From JAJVHZ01 sp041395385 (GTDB taxonomy: Bacteria > Pseudomonadota > Gammaproteobacteria > JAJPIJ01), in assembly GCA_041395385.1 (NCBI GenBank), contig JAWLAN010000023.1:1-64000 (forward strand): a stretch of 64,000 nt of DNA, in the 5' to 3' direction. How positions within the stretch are numbered: position 1 is the first letter of the stretch; each line of letters opens with the position of its first letter. Shown here one piece after another: positions 1-8,499 of the stretch. The notes under the pieces were generated by a model, which was given only the letters and a program-made list of their open reading frames with translations, was not told the DNA's origin and did not search any database. The position numbers and the translations under genes are program-made.

Positions 1-3000
1 CTATCTCCTTGTTTCTGATCCATTATTTGTGGGGATGGCTCAGACTCCGACCCCATTTGTACGCGGCCGCTGCGGGCGGCGGCGAGGCGCGCGCGCAGCT
101 CGAGCACGAAGGTGAGCAGCGCGGGCAGGAAGGTGAGGGTGACGATCGTTGCGAAGATGAGGCCGAACATCACGATCGCGCCCAGGCCGCGGTAGAGCTC
201 CGTGCCCGCTCCGGGGATGAACACCAGCGGCGCCAGGCCGCAGACGGTGGTGATGGTCGACATCATGATCGGCCGCAGCCGGACCTCCACCGCGGCGCGC
301 ACTGCCTCGCGCGGGCTAACGTCCTCCTCGCGCAGCGCGCCAAGCGCGCGATCGACGATCAGGATGGGATTGTTCACCACGGTGCCGACCAGGATCAGGA
401 AGCCCAGCATGGTGATCATGTCGAAGGACTGTGTGATCGGCGGCAGGCCGATGGCGGGCAGCCAGGCGCCGGCCACGTTGAGCAGCCACAGACCGCCGAT
501 GCCGCCGGCGATGCCGAGCGGCACCGTCGTCATGATCACGAACGGATAGCCCCAGTGCGAGAAGATCGCCACCAGCAGCAGGTAGCACAGCAGGATCGCG
601 ACGATGAAGTTGCCGGAGAGGGCCTCGCGCGTGGCCTGCAGCTGATCGCTGGCGCCCGAGATCTCCATGTTCACGCCGGCCGGCACCTTGCCGGTGGCCT
701 TCATGTGGCCGATCAGCTCCGCCTCGACCTTGTTGACGGCCGCCTCCAGCGGCACCTCGCGCGGCGGGATGATCGACAGGGTGACCGTGCGCCGGGCGTC
801 GACGCGGCGCAGGGTCTCGGTATCCACGGTCTCCTGCAGCGCCGCCACGGCGCTCACCGGCACCACCGCGCCGTCAGGCGTGTATACCGGCAGGTCGCGG
901 ATGTCGGAGGGTCGCGCCGAGGTGCCCTGGGTGCTGTACATGAACAGATCGATCTTGTCGTCGTCCATGAACACCTCGTCGACGTAGGCGCCGTCGGTCA
1001 GGGCGGCGACCGTGTAGCCGATGTCCTCCGCGCTCATGCCCAGCTCGGCGGCGCGCTCCCAGCGCGGCCGCAGCTCGAGCAGCGGTTGCGCCAGCGACAG
1101 CGCGGGCGGGTCGGGCTTGATGCGCGGCTCGACGAAGATCTCCTTGGTGCGATCGAAGGCGCTCGAGGCGGTCCGGTAGATGGTCTCGAGATCGATGCCG
1201 CTGATGTCGACGTTGATGCTGCGGGTGCCGCCGTAGTTGCTGGCGAAGATCGAGCCGCGCGAAGAGAACGAGCGCATGCCCGGTTCCCGATCGAAGGCCC
1301 CGGTCACCGCATCCATCACGCCCTCGATGTGCGCGGGCGTCGTGCGGATCGGCTCGGCGATGATGCGCACCTGGTCCGGGTTGACCCAGGTGACCATGTA
1401 GGCCAGCGCCGGCACCGGGGTCTCGCCGCGATCGTAGCGATCGGGATCGCTGCCGATGTGCGGCAGCAGCACCTCGTCGACGCGGTCCGCCGCCTGCGAC
1501 ATCTCCTGGAAGTTGTAGCCCGGCGGCGGGAACATCAGCGAGAAGCTCTTCGGCTCCTCGCCCTCCGGCAGGTATTCCGCCGGCGGTGTGAGCCGCGCAA
1601 TGGCGAACCCGGTGATCGCGCCGAGCGTGACGATGCACAGCAGGCGCCGGCGCCAGTTGGCGATGAGCCAGGCGGCGGTGGCGACGGTGCCGCGTGCCAG
1701 GGCGGCGCCGAGGCCGGCGCGCGCGCGGGTCTCGCGCACGGGGAAGTTGGCGAACGCGGTCGGCACCACGGTCACCGCCACCAGCATCGACACGAGCACC
1801 GACGCCGACAGCGCCACGGCGATGTCGGAGTAGAGCTGGCCGGCCTCCTCGCGCACGAACAGCACCGGCAGGAACACCAGTATGGTGGTGAGCGTGGAGG
1901 CGAGCACGGCAGTCCACACGCGGCGCACGCCGAGGAGCGCTGCTTCCACGCGCGAGCGGCCGCGCGCGAGCTCGCGCTCGATGCTCTCCAGCACCACGAT
2001 GCTGTTGTCGAGCGTCATGCCGATGGCGAAGGCCACGCCGGCGAGCGAGACCACGTTGATCGTGCGCCCGGCGAAGAGCAGGCCGAGGAAGGCGGCGATG
2101 GTGCAGATCGGAATGCCGGCCACGCCGATCAGCGTCGCCGGCACCGAGCGCAGGAACAGGTACATCACGGCGGTGGCGAGCGCCGCGCCGATGGCGAGGT
2201 TCTGCCAGACGTTGCGCACCGCGTCCTCGACGTAGCGCACGTCGTCGGTGATGAGCGCCATGCGCATGCCCATCGGCTCGAGCACGTCGCGGTTCACCTC
2301 GGCCGTCGCCGTCATCACCCGTTCCTTGATGGCGATGACGTTGGAGCCGGTCTCGCGCTTGATCGACACGTTGATGACCGGCACGCCGTTGACCTCTATC
2401 GAGGAGCGGATCTCGAAGTGGTGCAGCCGGACCTCGGCGACGTCGCGAAGGTGCACGAGGGTCTCGCCGCGGCGGGCGATGACGATCTCGCGCAGATCGT
2501 CCAGGTCCTCGAAGCGGCCGACCGTGCGCAGCAGGTAGCGGCGCTTGCCGGCATCGAGATCGCCGCCGGAGATGTCGCGGTTGCGTTCGCGTATGCGGTC
2601 GCGCAGCTCGGTCAGGGTGATGCCGCGTTCGGCGAGCCTGGCCGGGTCGACGAAGATCTGCACCTGCCGTTCGGCGCCGCCCCAGACGCTGACCTCGGAC
2701 ACGCCGGGCACACGCTCCAGGCGCGTGCGCACGTTGTCGTCGACGTAATCCCGCAGCATGTTCATGTTCAGGCCGCGCGGGTTTCCGGGCGCGGGCTCCA
2801 CGCGGAAGAACATGAAGGAGTTGTTCGAGAACGACGTGGTGTACAGGCGCGGTTCGTCGACGTTCTCCGGATAGGAGGGGACCTGGGAGAGCGCGTTGTT
2901 GACGCGGATGAGGGCGTCGTTGAGGTCCACGCCGAAGGGGAACTCCAGCTCGATGCGCGCCTGGCCGAAGGTTGCGGTGGAGACCATGCGCTGCACGTTC

Positions 3001-3218
3001 GGGATGCCGCGCAGGTACTCCTCCTGCTCGACGAGGATCTCCTTCTCCACGTCCTGCGGCGTGGCGCCGGGCCAGTTGGTGCGCACGGAGACGGTGCGGA
3101 TCTCGAGATCGGGGATCATCTGCACCGGCACCCGCAGCACCGCCAGTACGCCGAACAGGCAGACGATGAGCACCCCGACGGCGAGGATCGTGCCGTGGCG
3201 TATGGTTCCCTCTAGCAT
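1..3218 (-). CDS. RND-family efflux permease, 3' end beyond window
   Basis: Inner-membrane proton-driven transporter of the RND superfamily, expected to pair with the adaptor encoded just upstream and an outer-membrane TolC-type channel. The frame opens with ATG at 3218 and stays open to the left edge (about 1072 codons visible; family length 1020-1080). The N-terminus has the usual first helix (ILAVGVLIVCLFGVLAVLRV) followed by the porter motif PGATPQDVEKEI. Helix 4 carries GMTLDNSIVVLES: a single Asp (D404) followed by Asn, where AcrB-type pumps have two Asp. The second half has TMLGFLILVGTVVNNPILIVD and a C-terminal helix ending near base 90. The last ~20 visible codons (bases 1-65) are AT-richer and resemble a dispersed repeat rather than RND sequence, so the native C-terminus may have been replaced. 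Substrate cannot be told. Confidence 0.9.
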   Translation of the reverse strand, partial: MLEGTIRHGTILAVGVLIVCLFGVLAVLRVPVQMIPDLEIRTVSVRTNWPGATPQDVEKEILVEQEEYLRGIPNVQRMVSTATFGQARIELEFPFGVDLNDALIRVNNALSQVPSYPENVDEPRLYTTSFSNNSFMFFRVEPAPGNPRGLNMNMLRDYVDDNVRTRLERVPGVSEVSVWGGAERQVQIFVDPARLAERGITLTELRDRIRERNRDISGGDLDAGKRRYLLRTVGRFEDLDDLREIVIARRGETLVHLRDVAEVRLHHFEIRSSIEVNGVPVINVSIKRETGSNVIAIKERVMTATAEVNRDVLEPMGMRMALITDDVRYVEDAVRNVWQNLAIGAALATAVMYLFLRSVPATLIGVAGIPICTIAAFLGLLFAGRTINVVSLAGVAFAIGMTLDNSIVVLESIERELARGRSRVEAALLGVRRVWTAVLASTLTTILVFLPVLFVREEAGQLYSDIAVALSASVLVSMLVAVTVVPTAFANFPVRETRARAGLGAALARGTVATAAWLIANWRRRLLCIVTLGAITGFAIARLTPPAEYLPEGEEPKSFSLMFPPPGYNFQEMSQAADRVDEVLLPHIGSDPDRYDRGETPVPALAYMVTWVNPDQVRIIAEPIRTTPAHIEGVMDAVTGAFDREPGMRSFSSRGSIFASNYGGTRSINVDISGIDLETIYRTASSAFDRTKEIFVEPRIKPDPPALSLAQPLLELRPRWERAAELGMSAEDIGYTVAALTDGAYVDEVFMDDDKIDLFMYSTQGTSARPSDIRDLPVYTPDGAVVPVSAVAALQETVDTETLRRVDARRTVTLSIIPPREVPLEAAVNKVEAELIGHMKATGKVPAGVNMEISGASDQLQATREALSGNFIVAILLCYLLLVAIFSHWGYPFVIMTTVPLGIAGGIGGLWLLNVAGAWLPAIGLPPITQSFDMITMLGFLILVGTVVNNPILIVDRALGALREEDVSPREAVRAAVEVRLRPIMMSTITTVCGLAPLVFIPGAGTELYRGLGAIVMFGLIFATIVTLTFLPALLTFVLELRARLAAARSGRVQMGSESEPSPQIMDQKQGD
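43..58 (+). repeat. possible REP-type repeat motif at left edge
   Basis: GACTCCGACCCCATTT resembles the conserved arm of REP-like repeats that accompany Y1 (REP-associated tyrosine) transposases in many gammaproteobacteria. It lies in a locally AT-richer stretch at the very 3' end of the RND gene. The partner arm or transposase would lie beyond the window, so this rests on recall of the motif only. Confidence 0.3.
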
Positions 3219-3305
3219 GGCGCGGCGCTCATGGCATCAACCTCCGCCGGCGACCCGAGGCGTCACGCTCACGCCTGCGGCCCGCGCGATGCGCAGCCTG
3301 CACGG

Positions 3306-4418
3306 TCACCGCTCGGCCTGTTCATCGGCGGTCTCATCGCGCACCACGCGTACGAGCTGCTCTTCGCGCAGCACCTCGTTGCCGCGCAGCACGACGCGTT
3401 CGTTGGCCTCCAGGCCGCTTTGCACCTCCACGCGCTGCGCCGCCACGCGGCCGATCCGGATCGGCCGCTCGCGCACCCGCGTGGCGCCGTCGGCCTCCTC
3501 GATCACCCACACGCTGACCGTGCCGTCCGGACGGCGGACGATCGCGTCCTTGGGCAGCGTCAGCATCTTGCTCACCGAGCGGACGCGGAACACCGCCGCC
3601 GCCGACATGCCCGGCGTCATCCTGCCCTCGCCGCCCTCGACGCCGACGCGCACCAGGAACGAGCGCGCGCTGGTGTCCTTGACCGGCACGCGCGTCAGTA
3701 TGCGGCCGCGGAACGTCTGCTCCGGCAGGGCATCGAGGCGCACGTCCACCGGCGTGTCCTCGCTGATGTCGTGATAGCGCTCCTGCGGCACCTGGACGTC
3801 CAGTCGCAGCCGGTCGATGGCGACCAGCTCGATGGCCGCGGTGCCCGTTTCGATCCATTCGCCGGCCTCGGTGAGCTTGCGCGTTACCACGCCGTCGAAG
3901 GGCGCGATCAGCGTGTGCCGCGCAATGGTCTCCGCCTGCGCGCGCCGCTGCGCCTCCAGGCGGGCGAGCGCCGCGGCGCTGACCTTCACCGCGGACTCGC
4001 TGGCCTCGAGCTGGGTCGCCGCCACGCTCTGGGTCTTTGCCAGGCGTTGCGCCTCGCGCCGCAGGCGCTCCGCCTCGGCCAGCCGCGCCTGGCCCTCGGC
4101 GATCGCCGCCTCCGATTCCGCCAGCGCGAGCCGGGCCATGGTCGCGTCCAGCTCCACCAGCACGTCGCCGGCCTTGACGTGATGACCGGCATCGACATGC
4201 ACGCTCGCCACCAGACCGCTGACCCGCGGCGAGAGCGACGCACTCTGCTCGGCGGTCACGGTGCCGGTGAGCGCCAGTTCATCGACCAGTGTGCCGATGC
4301 GCGCCGAGGTCACCGTGACGTTCACCGTATCCGCGCCGTGGACCGCAGTGGGCGCCAGCATGAGGAGGGCCGCCATCGCGCGGCGTGCAAGGACCAGTGA
4401 TGCGCCTCGGAGAGACAT
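3306..4418 (-). CDS. RND periplasmic adaptor (membrane fusion protein)
   Basis: HlyD/AcrA-type membrane fusion protein, 370 aa, linking the RND permease encoded 87 bp downstream to an outer-membrane channel. The chosen ATG gives a clear signal peptide (a run of hydrophobic residues ending in APTAVHG). Domains in order: first half of the lipoyl domain (SPRVSGLVASVHVDAGHHVK), an alpha-helical hairpin rich in Ala/Glu/Arg, second lipoyl half (APFDGVVTRKLTEAGEW), a beta-barrel (DVRLDALPEQTFRGRI) and a membrane-proximal domain. In-frame ATGs upstream (e.g. 4508) would put the signal peptide internally and have no good ribosome site. No outer-membrane factor is in this window. The 290 bp upstream show no gene. 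Confidence 0.9.
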   Translation of the reverse strand: MSLRGASLVLARRAMAALLMLAPTAVHGADTVNVTVTSARIGTLVDELALTGTVTAEQSASLSPRVSGLVASVHVDAGHHVKAGDVLVELDATMARLALAESEAAIAEGQARLAEAERLRREAQRLAKTQSVAATQLEASESAVKVSAAALARLEAQRRAQAETIARHTLIAPFDGVVTRKLTEAGEWIETGTAAIELVAIDRLRLDVQVPQERYHDISEDTPVDVRLDALPEQTFRGRILTRVPVKDTSARSFLVRVGVEGGEGRMTPGMSAAAVFRVRSVSKMLTLPKDAIVRRPDGTVSVWVIEEADGATRVRERPIRIGRVAAQRVEVQSGLEANERVVLRGNEVLREEQLVRVVRDETADEQAER

Positions 4419-4708
4419 CCGCCGGCGCGTTCCGGCGCCGCCGTGGTTCGTCGCGATCCCGGGCAGCGGCCGTGCAGGCGTGGGAAAAGGGTGATCTGGA
4501 TCGGCCATTATTCGTTTTTCGCTGACGGGAACACCCGCGTCCCCGGGATAGTACCTCTTTCCGACCGTGGGAATAGTTCGTGGTTCACGACTCTTCTCCC
4601 GGCTCTCGGCGAAGCCGCGCGCCGCCTCATCATGCGGCCGGACCGGCGCCCGCCGAACAGGACCCGTACAGGGCCGCTGCGGATCGATGAGCGAAGCGTC
4701 GGGCACGA

Positions 4709-7330
4709 TCAGCCCGGACGAGCCTGCGCGCCGGGAAAGACGCAGGCCGCCAGGGCGTAGAGCAGCATGGCGACCACGAGCACGCCGCTGAAACCGAGAT
4801 GGATGGCGAGCACGGTGGCGAGCGTTGCGCCGATCACCGAGGCGCACGCGTTCACGCCGTAGGCCCATGGCACGGCCGCCGCCCCGCGCGCGGACAGCGC
4901 CGCCATGCCGCGCGGGAAGGGCATGCCCATGCAGAAGGCGAGCGGCGCGATGAGCACGGCGGAGAGCAGGATCTTCACCGGATCCGGCAGGGCCACGGCG
5001 TGACGGAACAGGGGCGGCAGCGCGACGAGGTAGATCGCGGACAGCGCGACGATGGCCAGGACCGGCGGCCAGAGCGTCGCGCGCGACATGCGCGCGGATC
5101 TCGAAAATGGATTCCAGCCCGCGCTGGAATGACGGCCTGAAGGCGTGTCGCCTTGGTTCGAGTCCGTGCTGGAATGACCGGCTGAGGGCACGTTCTCCGG
5201 AGGAGAGTTTGCGCCGGGGGCAGGGACCGAGGGCGTATCGACGGACGTCCGGTCTCCGCCATGGTGTCGATCCACGGCGGTGTAGCGCTCGGACCAGCGC
5301 GCGCCGAGGCCGGCGAAGAGCAGGAAGGCGCACAGCACCACCGCCACCGCGTACAACGGGTGGGCGAGCAGCAGCGTGAACCTCTGGATGAAGGCCATCT
5401 CGATGAACATGAAGCCGAAGCCCAGTGCCGCGAAGTACACGAACACCCGGCCGCGAGGCACCGCCGCGCGCTGCGCGCGCCGCAGCGCCAGCGGCAGCAG
5501 GATCAGCGCCACGCTCGCGAGCAGTGCCTGCGCCAGTGTGGCGATCAGCACCGGATAGCCGAGCTCGAGCAGCGGCAGCCCGCCGCGCTCCTTCAGCCGC
5601 AGGATCTCCGCCAGCGTCTTCCAACGGAAGAAGTTGAAGAAGTACGGCCGGTCGTCGGTGGCGGGCGCGATGTTGAACTTGTAGCGCTCGATGAACTTCG
5701 ATCGCTCCTGGCCAAGAAGCGCCGCCGCGCCGTCGTGGAACCACGGCTCATCGAGCAGGTTGTAGCGGTTGGCCTCCTCCCGCCGCATGCCGGGATACCA
5801 TTCGGTGTCGAACGAGCGCGCCTCGCTGAAGGCGCGTATTCGCTCCACGTCGCCGGCGTCGAACTCGCCGTTCCTGACCAGCAGCGTGACCGTCTGCCAG
5901 CCGCGGATCATCGCCAGGCGCCTGCCGGGCTCCGCGACGCCTTCGCGCTCGAGCGCCGCCACGGCCGTGCCGAACAGTTTGAGCGTGTCGCGCGGCGGCA
6001 GCGTCACCCAGCGCGTGATCGACAGGATGCCGTCCGGCCGCAGATGCTCCAGATAACGCTGCAGGCCCTCGACGGTGTAGAGATAGCTCTCGCTCAGGCC
6101 GTAGAGCCCGGCGGCGGAGGCGCCGAAGGCGTCGAGCAGCGCGACGTGTATCAGGTCGTAGCGATCGCGGCCGGCGGCCACGAAGCCGCGCGCCTCGGCC
6201 AGATGCAGGCGCACCTCCGGCCGCGCGTAGACATCCCCGGCGAACTCCGCATAACGCTCGCGCGCGAGGTCCATCACCTGCGGGTCGAGCTCCACGGCGT
6301 CGATCAGGCGCGCGCCGTGCTGCACGGCCTGCAGCACGTCGGCGCCCGCGCCCGCGCCAAGCACCGCCACGTGCGGCTGCTCGAGCAGATGGTAGGGCAG
6401 GGCGGAGGTCGTCTGGTCGAGATACGCGAGCTTCGCGAGATCGCCGTCGAAGCGCGTGAGCGCGGAGAAGCTGTCGCCGTCGGTGTAGACGCCGAGCTGC
6501 GCGGGTGGCTCCTGGAAGGCATTCAGGCTCAGGCCCGGGGCGTGGCGGAACGGGATGCGCGGGCTCTCGACCACCGAGACCAGGCCGAGCGGGCTCGAGC
6601 GCTCCTCGATCACGCGCGCGCCGGCGACCAGGAGCTGCTGGCTGAGGCTCTTGTATTCCGAGAGGCGCAACCGGGTCAGCGAGTCCGGCAGCGCGAAGGC
6701 GACCAGCAACGCGCCGGCAACCAGCAGCGGCACCGTGGCGCGTGCGCGCAGGCGGAAGTGCAGCGCCGCGATCGCCGCGGCGAGCAGGCCTGAGGCGGCG
6801 ATCGCCTGCAGCGCCCGCATCGGCGGCAGGACAAACAGCAGCGCGATGACGAGGAGGCAGCCGGCGGCCGCGCCCAGCAGATCGAAGCTGTAGATGCGGT
6901 GCGCGCTGCCGCCGCAGCAGGTGAAGGTGAGACAGATGGCGTTGCCGGCGAGGAAGAACGGCACGAACAGCAGCAGGTACATGACCAGCAGGTGGCGCGG
7001 CTGCTGCGGGTCCCAGAAGATCTCCAGGGCGTTGAAGGGCACGCGCTGCGCGAGCAGGAAGGCGGCCACGGCGCTCACGCCGAACAGGGCGGAACTGAGC
7101 ACGAACGCCGCCGGATAGCGCCGCGAGAGCCACTCGCCGCGCAGGGCCACGAAGGTGCCGGCCGCCCCGTAGCCGAGCAGCGCCAGGCTGATCATCATGT
7201 AGGCGAAGTGATGCCACTGCACGATCGAGAACAGCCGCATCAGCAGGATCTCGTAGCCGAGCACGCCGGTGGAGAGGAGCGCGATGGCGAGGAGCGGCGG
7301 CTCGAGATTCTGGGGGCGTGCGCTGCTCAT
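4709..7330 (-). CDS. polytopic membrane protein with spermidine-synthase-like domain
   Basis: About 873 aa. An N-terminal membrane part of several helices (starting LLAIALLSTGVLGYEILL) is followed by a soluble Rossmann methyltransferase-like domain related to spermidine synthases (VAVLGAGAGADVLQ ... DAVELDPQVMDLAR, later ATDDRPYFFNFF), then a second set of helices. This architecture is known in many bacteria as membrane spermine/spermidine-synthase-like proteins; the reaction is not established and canonical aminopropyltransferase activity is doubtful. Between two C-terminal helices lies a low-complexity loop of about 65 residues (from TAVDRHHGG to SARMSR) encoded by an inserted hairpin repeat (see repeat at 5111). 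Start: ATG 7330 chosen because the alternative ATG 7372 lies inside another hairpin repeat; neither has a strong ribosome site. It lies upstream of the adaptor/RND pair on the same strand. Confidence 0.8.
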   Translation of the reverse strand: MSSARPQNLEPPLLAIALLSTGVLGYEILLMRLFSIVQWHHFAYMMISLALLGYGAAGTFVALRGEWLSRRYPAAFVLSSALFGVSAVAAFLLAQRVPFNALEIFWDPQQPRHLLVMYLLLFVPFFLAGNAICLTFTCCGGSAHRIYSFDLLGAAAGCLLVIALLFVLPPMRALQAIAASGLLAAAIAALHFRLRARATVPLLVAGALLVAFALPDSLTRLRLSEYKSLSQQLLVAGARVIEERSSPLGLVSVVESPRIPFRHAPGLSLNAFQEPPAQLGVYTDGDSFSALTRFDGDLAKLAYLDQTTSALPYHLLEQPHVAVLGAGAGADVLQAVQHGARLIDAVELDPQVMDLARERYAEFAGDVYARPEVRLHLAEARGFVAAGRDRYDLIHVALLDAFGASAAGLYGLSESYLYTVEGLQRYLEHLRPDGILSITRWVTLPPRDTLKLFGTAVAALEREGVAEPGRRLAMIRGWQTVTLLVRNGEFDAGDVERIRAFSEARSFDTEWYPGMRREEANRYNLLDEPWFHDGAAALLGQERSKFIERYKFNIAPATDDRPYFFNFFRWKTLAEILRLKERGGLPLLELGYPVLIATLAQALLASVALILLPLALRRAQRAAVPRGRVFVYFAALGFGFMFIEMAFIQRFTLLLAHPLYAVAVVLCAFLLFAGLGARWSERYTAVDRHHGGDRTSVDTPSVPAPGANSPPENVPSAGHSSTDSNQGDTPSGRHSSAGWNPFSRSARMSRATLWPPVLAIVALSAIYLVALPPLFRHAVALPDPVKILLSAVLIAPLAFCMGMPFPRGMAALSARGAAAVPWAYGVNACASVIGATLATVLAIHLGFSGVLVVAMLLYALAACVFPGAQARPG
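5111..5130. repeat. dispersed hairpin repeat inside a coding sequence
   Basis: Perfect 8-bp stem ATTCCAGC / GCTGGAAT with loop CCGC, preceded by AAAATGG and followed by GACGGC. A degenerate second copy sits at about 5157-5178 (GTGCTGGAATGACCGG). This is the widespread proteobacterial repeat normally found between genes; here it sits inside the spermidine-synthase-like gene and keeps its frame open. Confidence 0.75.
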
Positions 7331-7370
7331 CACCGATGAATCGCCATGCAACGCGGCCCTCTCTGCCGTC

Positions 7371-7390
7371 ATTCCGGCGAAAGCCGGAAT
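7371..7390. repeat. dispersed hairpin repeat (ATTCCGGC-GAAA-GCCGGAAT)
   Basis: Perfect 8-bp stem with a GAAA tetraloop, followed on the plus strand by CCATTTTTCC. It is the same repeat class as the copy at 5111, in its usual intergenic position between pcm and the membrane protein gene. It could also act as a plus-strand terminator, but no plus-strand gene precedes it. Confidence 0.75.
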
Positions 7391-7505
7391 CCATTTTTCC
7401 CGATACCTGCCTTGAGCACTTTCTCCAGCGCGAGGCGAACGTCACCTTGTCGTCGCCGCGTCGCCGCGTCGCCCGCGCCGGAACGCGAATGCGCCGCCGA
7501 GATCG

Positions 7506-8255
7506 CTAATGGCCGCCCGTCAGCGGCACGAACATCACCGGCAGGACCTCGCGGGTGCGAACGCGGCCGTCCTCGTCCTTCTCCACCAGCATGAGGTGCT
7601 GCGTCATGAAGCTGGTGCCGAGCGGGATCACCATGCGGCCGCCCGGCGCGAGCTGCTGGATGAGCGGCGGCGGCACGTGGCTCGCCGCGGCGGTGACGAT
7701 GATGGCGTCGAACGGCGCGTGCTCCTCCCAGCCGTAGTAGCCGTCGCCGGCCTTGACCTGGACGTTCTCGTAGCCCTGCGCCGTCAGCGTCCGGGCGGCG
7801 CGCTCGGCCAGCGGCTCGACGATCTCGATCGTGTACACGTGCGCGGCGAGCTCGCCCAGCACCGCGGCCTGGTAGCCGGAGCCGGTGCCGAGCTCGAACA
7901 CCCTGTCGCCCTCCCGCACCTGCATCAGGTCGGTCATGATCGCGACGATGTAGGGCTGCGAGATCGTCTGGCCGTAGCCGATCGGCAGCGGACGGTTCTT
8001 GTAGGCGTGGCGCACCTCGTCTTCGGGCACGTAGCGGTGCCTCGGCACGCGGCGCATGGCCTCCGAGACGCGCGGCGAGAGCGCCTCGGTGCCGGTCTCG
8101 GCGCGGGTCTCCGCGACCAGCGCGTCGACCTCCTGCATCAGCAGCATGCGCTGCCGCGCGAATTCGTCCTCCTCGCCGGCAGGCGCCGACGGCGACATTC
8201 CGGCTAGCAGGGCCGCCGCCAGCACGGAACGATGGATCGGGATCGAGTGCGTCAT
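7506..8255 (-). CDS. pcm: exported protein-L-isoaspartate O-methyltransferase
   Basis: Repairs isoaspartyl residues in damaged proteins using S-adenosylmethionine. About 249 aa; the start ATG 8255 gives a plausible signal peptide (SVLAAALLAGMSPSAPAG), so the enzyme is probably periplasmic, unlike the cytosolic E. coli Pcm. A TTG at 8291 is an alternative that would add 12 residues. Family motifs: RHRYVPEDEVRHAYKNRPL and PIGYGQTISQPYIVA (substrate region), FELGTGSGYQAAVLG (SAM motif I), and DAIIVTAAASHVPPPLIQQL. It is the first gene of a minus-strand run leading to the spermidine-synthase-like protein and efflux pair, although spacing suggests it may be transcribed alone. A divergent 244-bp spacer separates it from the next plus-strand gene. 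Confidence 0.92.
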   Translation of the reverse strand: MTHSIPIHRSVLAAALLAGMSPSAPAGEEDEFARQRMLLMQEVDALVAETRAETGTEALSPRVSEAMRRVPRHRYVPEDEVRHAYKNRPLPIGYGQTISQPYIVAIMTDLMQVREGDRVFELGTGSGYQAAVLGELAAHVYTIEIVEPLAERAARTLTAQGYENVQVKAGDGYYGWEEHAPFDAIIVTAAASHVPPPLIQQLAPGGRMVIPLGTSFMTQHLMLVEKDEDGRVRTREVLPVMFVPLTGGH

Positions 8256-8499
8256 AGGCCGTGCGCGTGGTTGACGATCGAACGCGAACAAGCGTGATTG
8301 CAGGCCAGCCTAGGACGCCGGGCAGGCAGCGTCAATTGCCGGGGATCAAGCGGCGCTCCAGAAGAGGCATGCGCGGGTGCGCGCCGATGCCACGCATTTG
8401 ACGACCCGAACTGTGACGCGCGCCACGGGGGTCCCGCCGCGCGCGCGATAGCCTGACCGCTCTTCCCACCGAGTGCCGGAACAACGAGGAGGCGCGTTC

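Noticed and set aside
9..3215. Very long plus-strand open frame opposite the RND gene
   Set aside because: The translation is low-complexity His/Arg/Gln/Ala-rich text typical of the antisense frame of GC-rich genes; the minus strand reads as a clear RND permease.
4419..5744. Extension of the adaptor gene upstream to 5744 in the same frame
   Set aside because: The added part is the out-of-frame antisense-like reading of the spermidine-synthase-like gene; the signal peptide lies at 4418.
5261..6793. 510-codon plus-strand frame opposite the spermidine-synthase-like gene
   Set aside because: Gln/Arg/His-rich antisense text with no recognisable domain.
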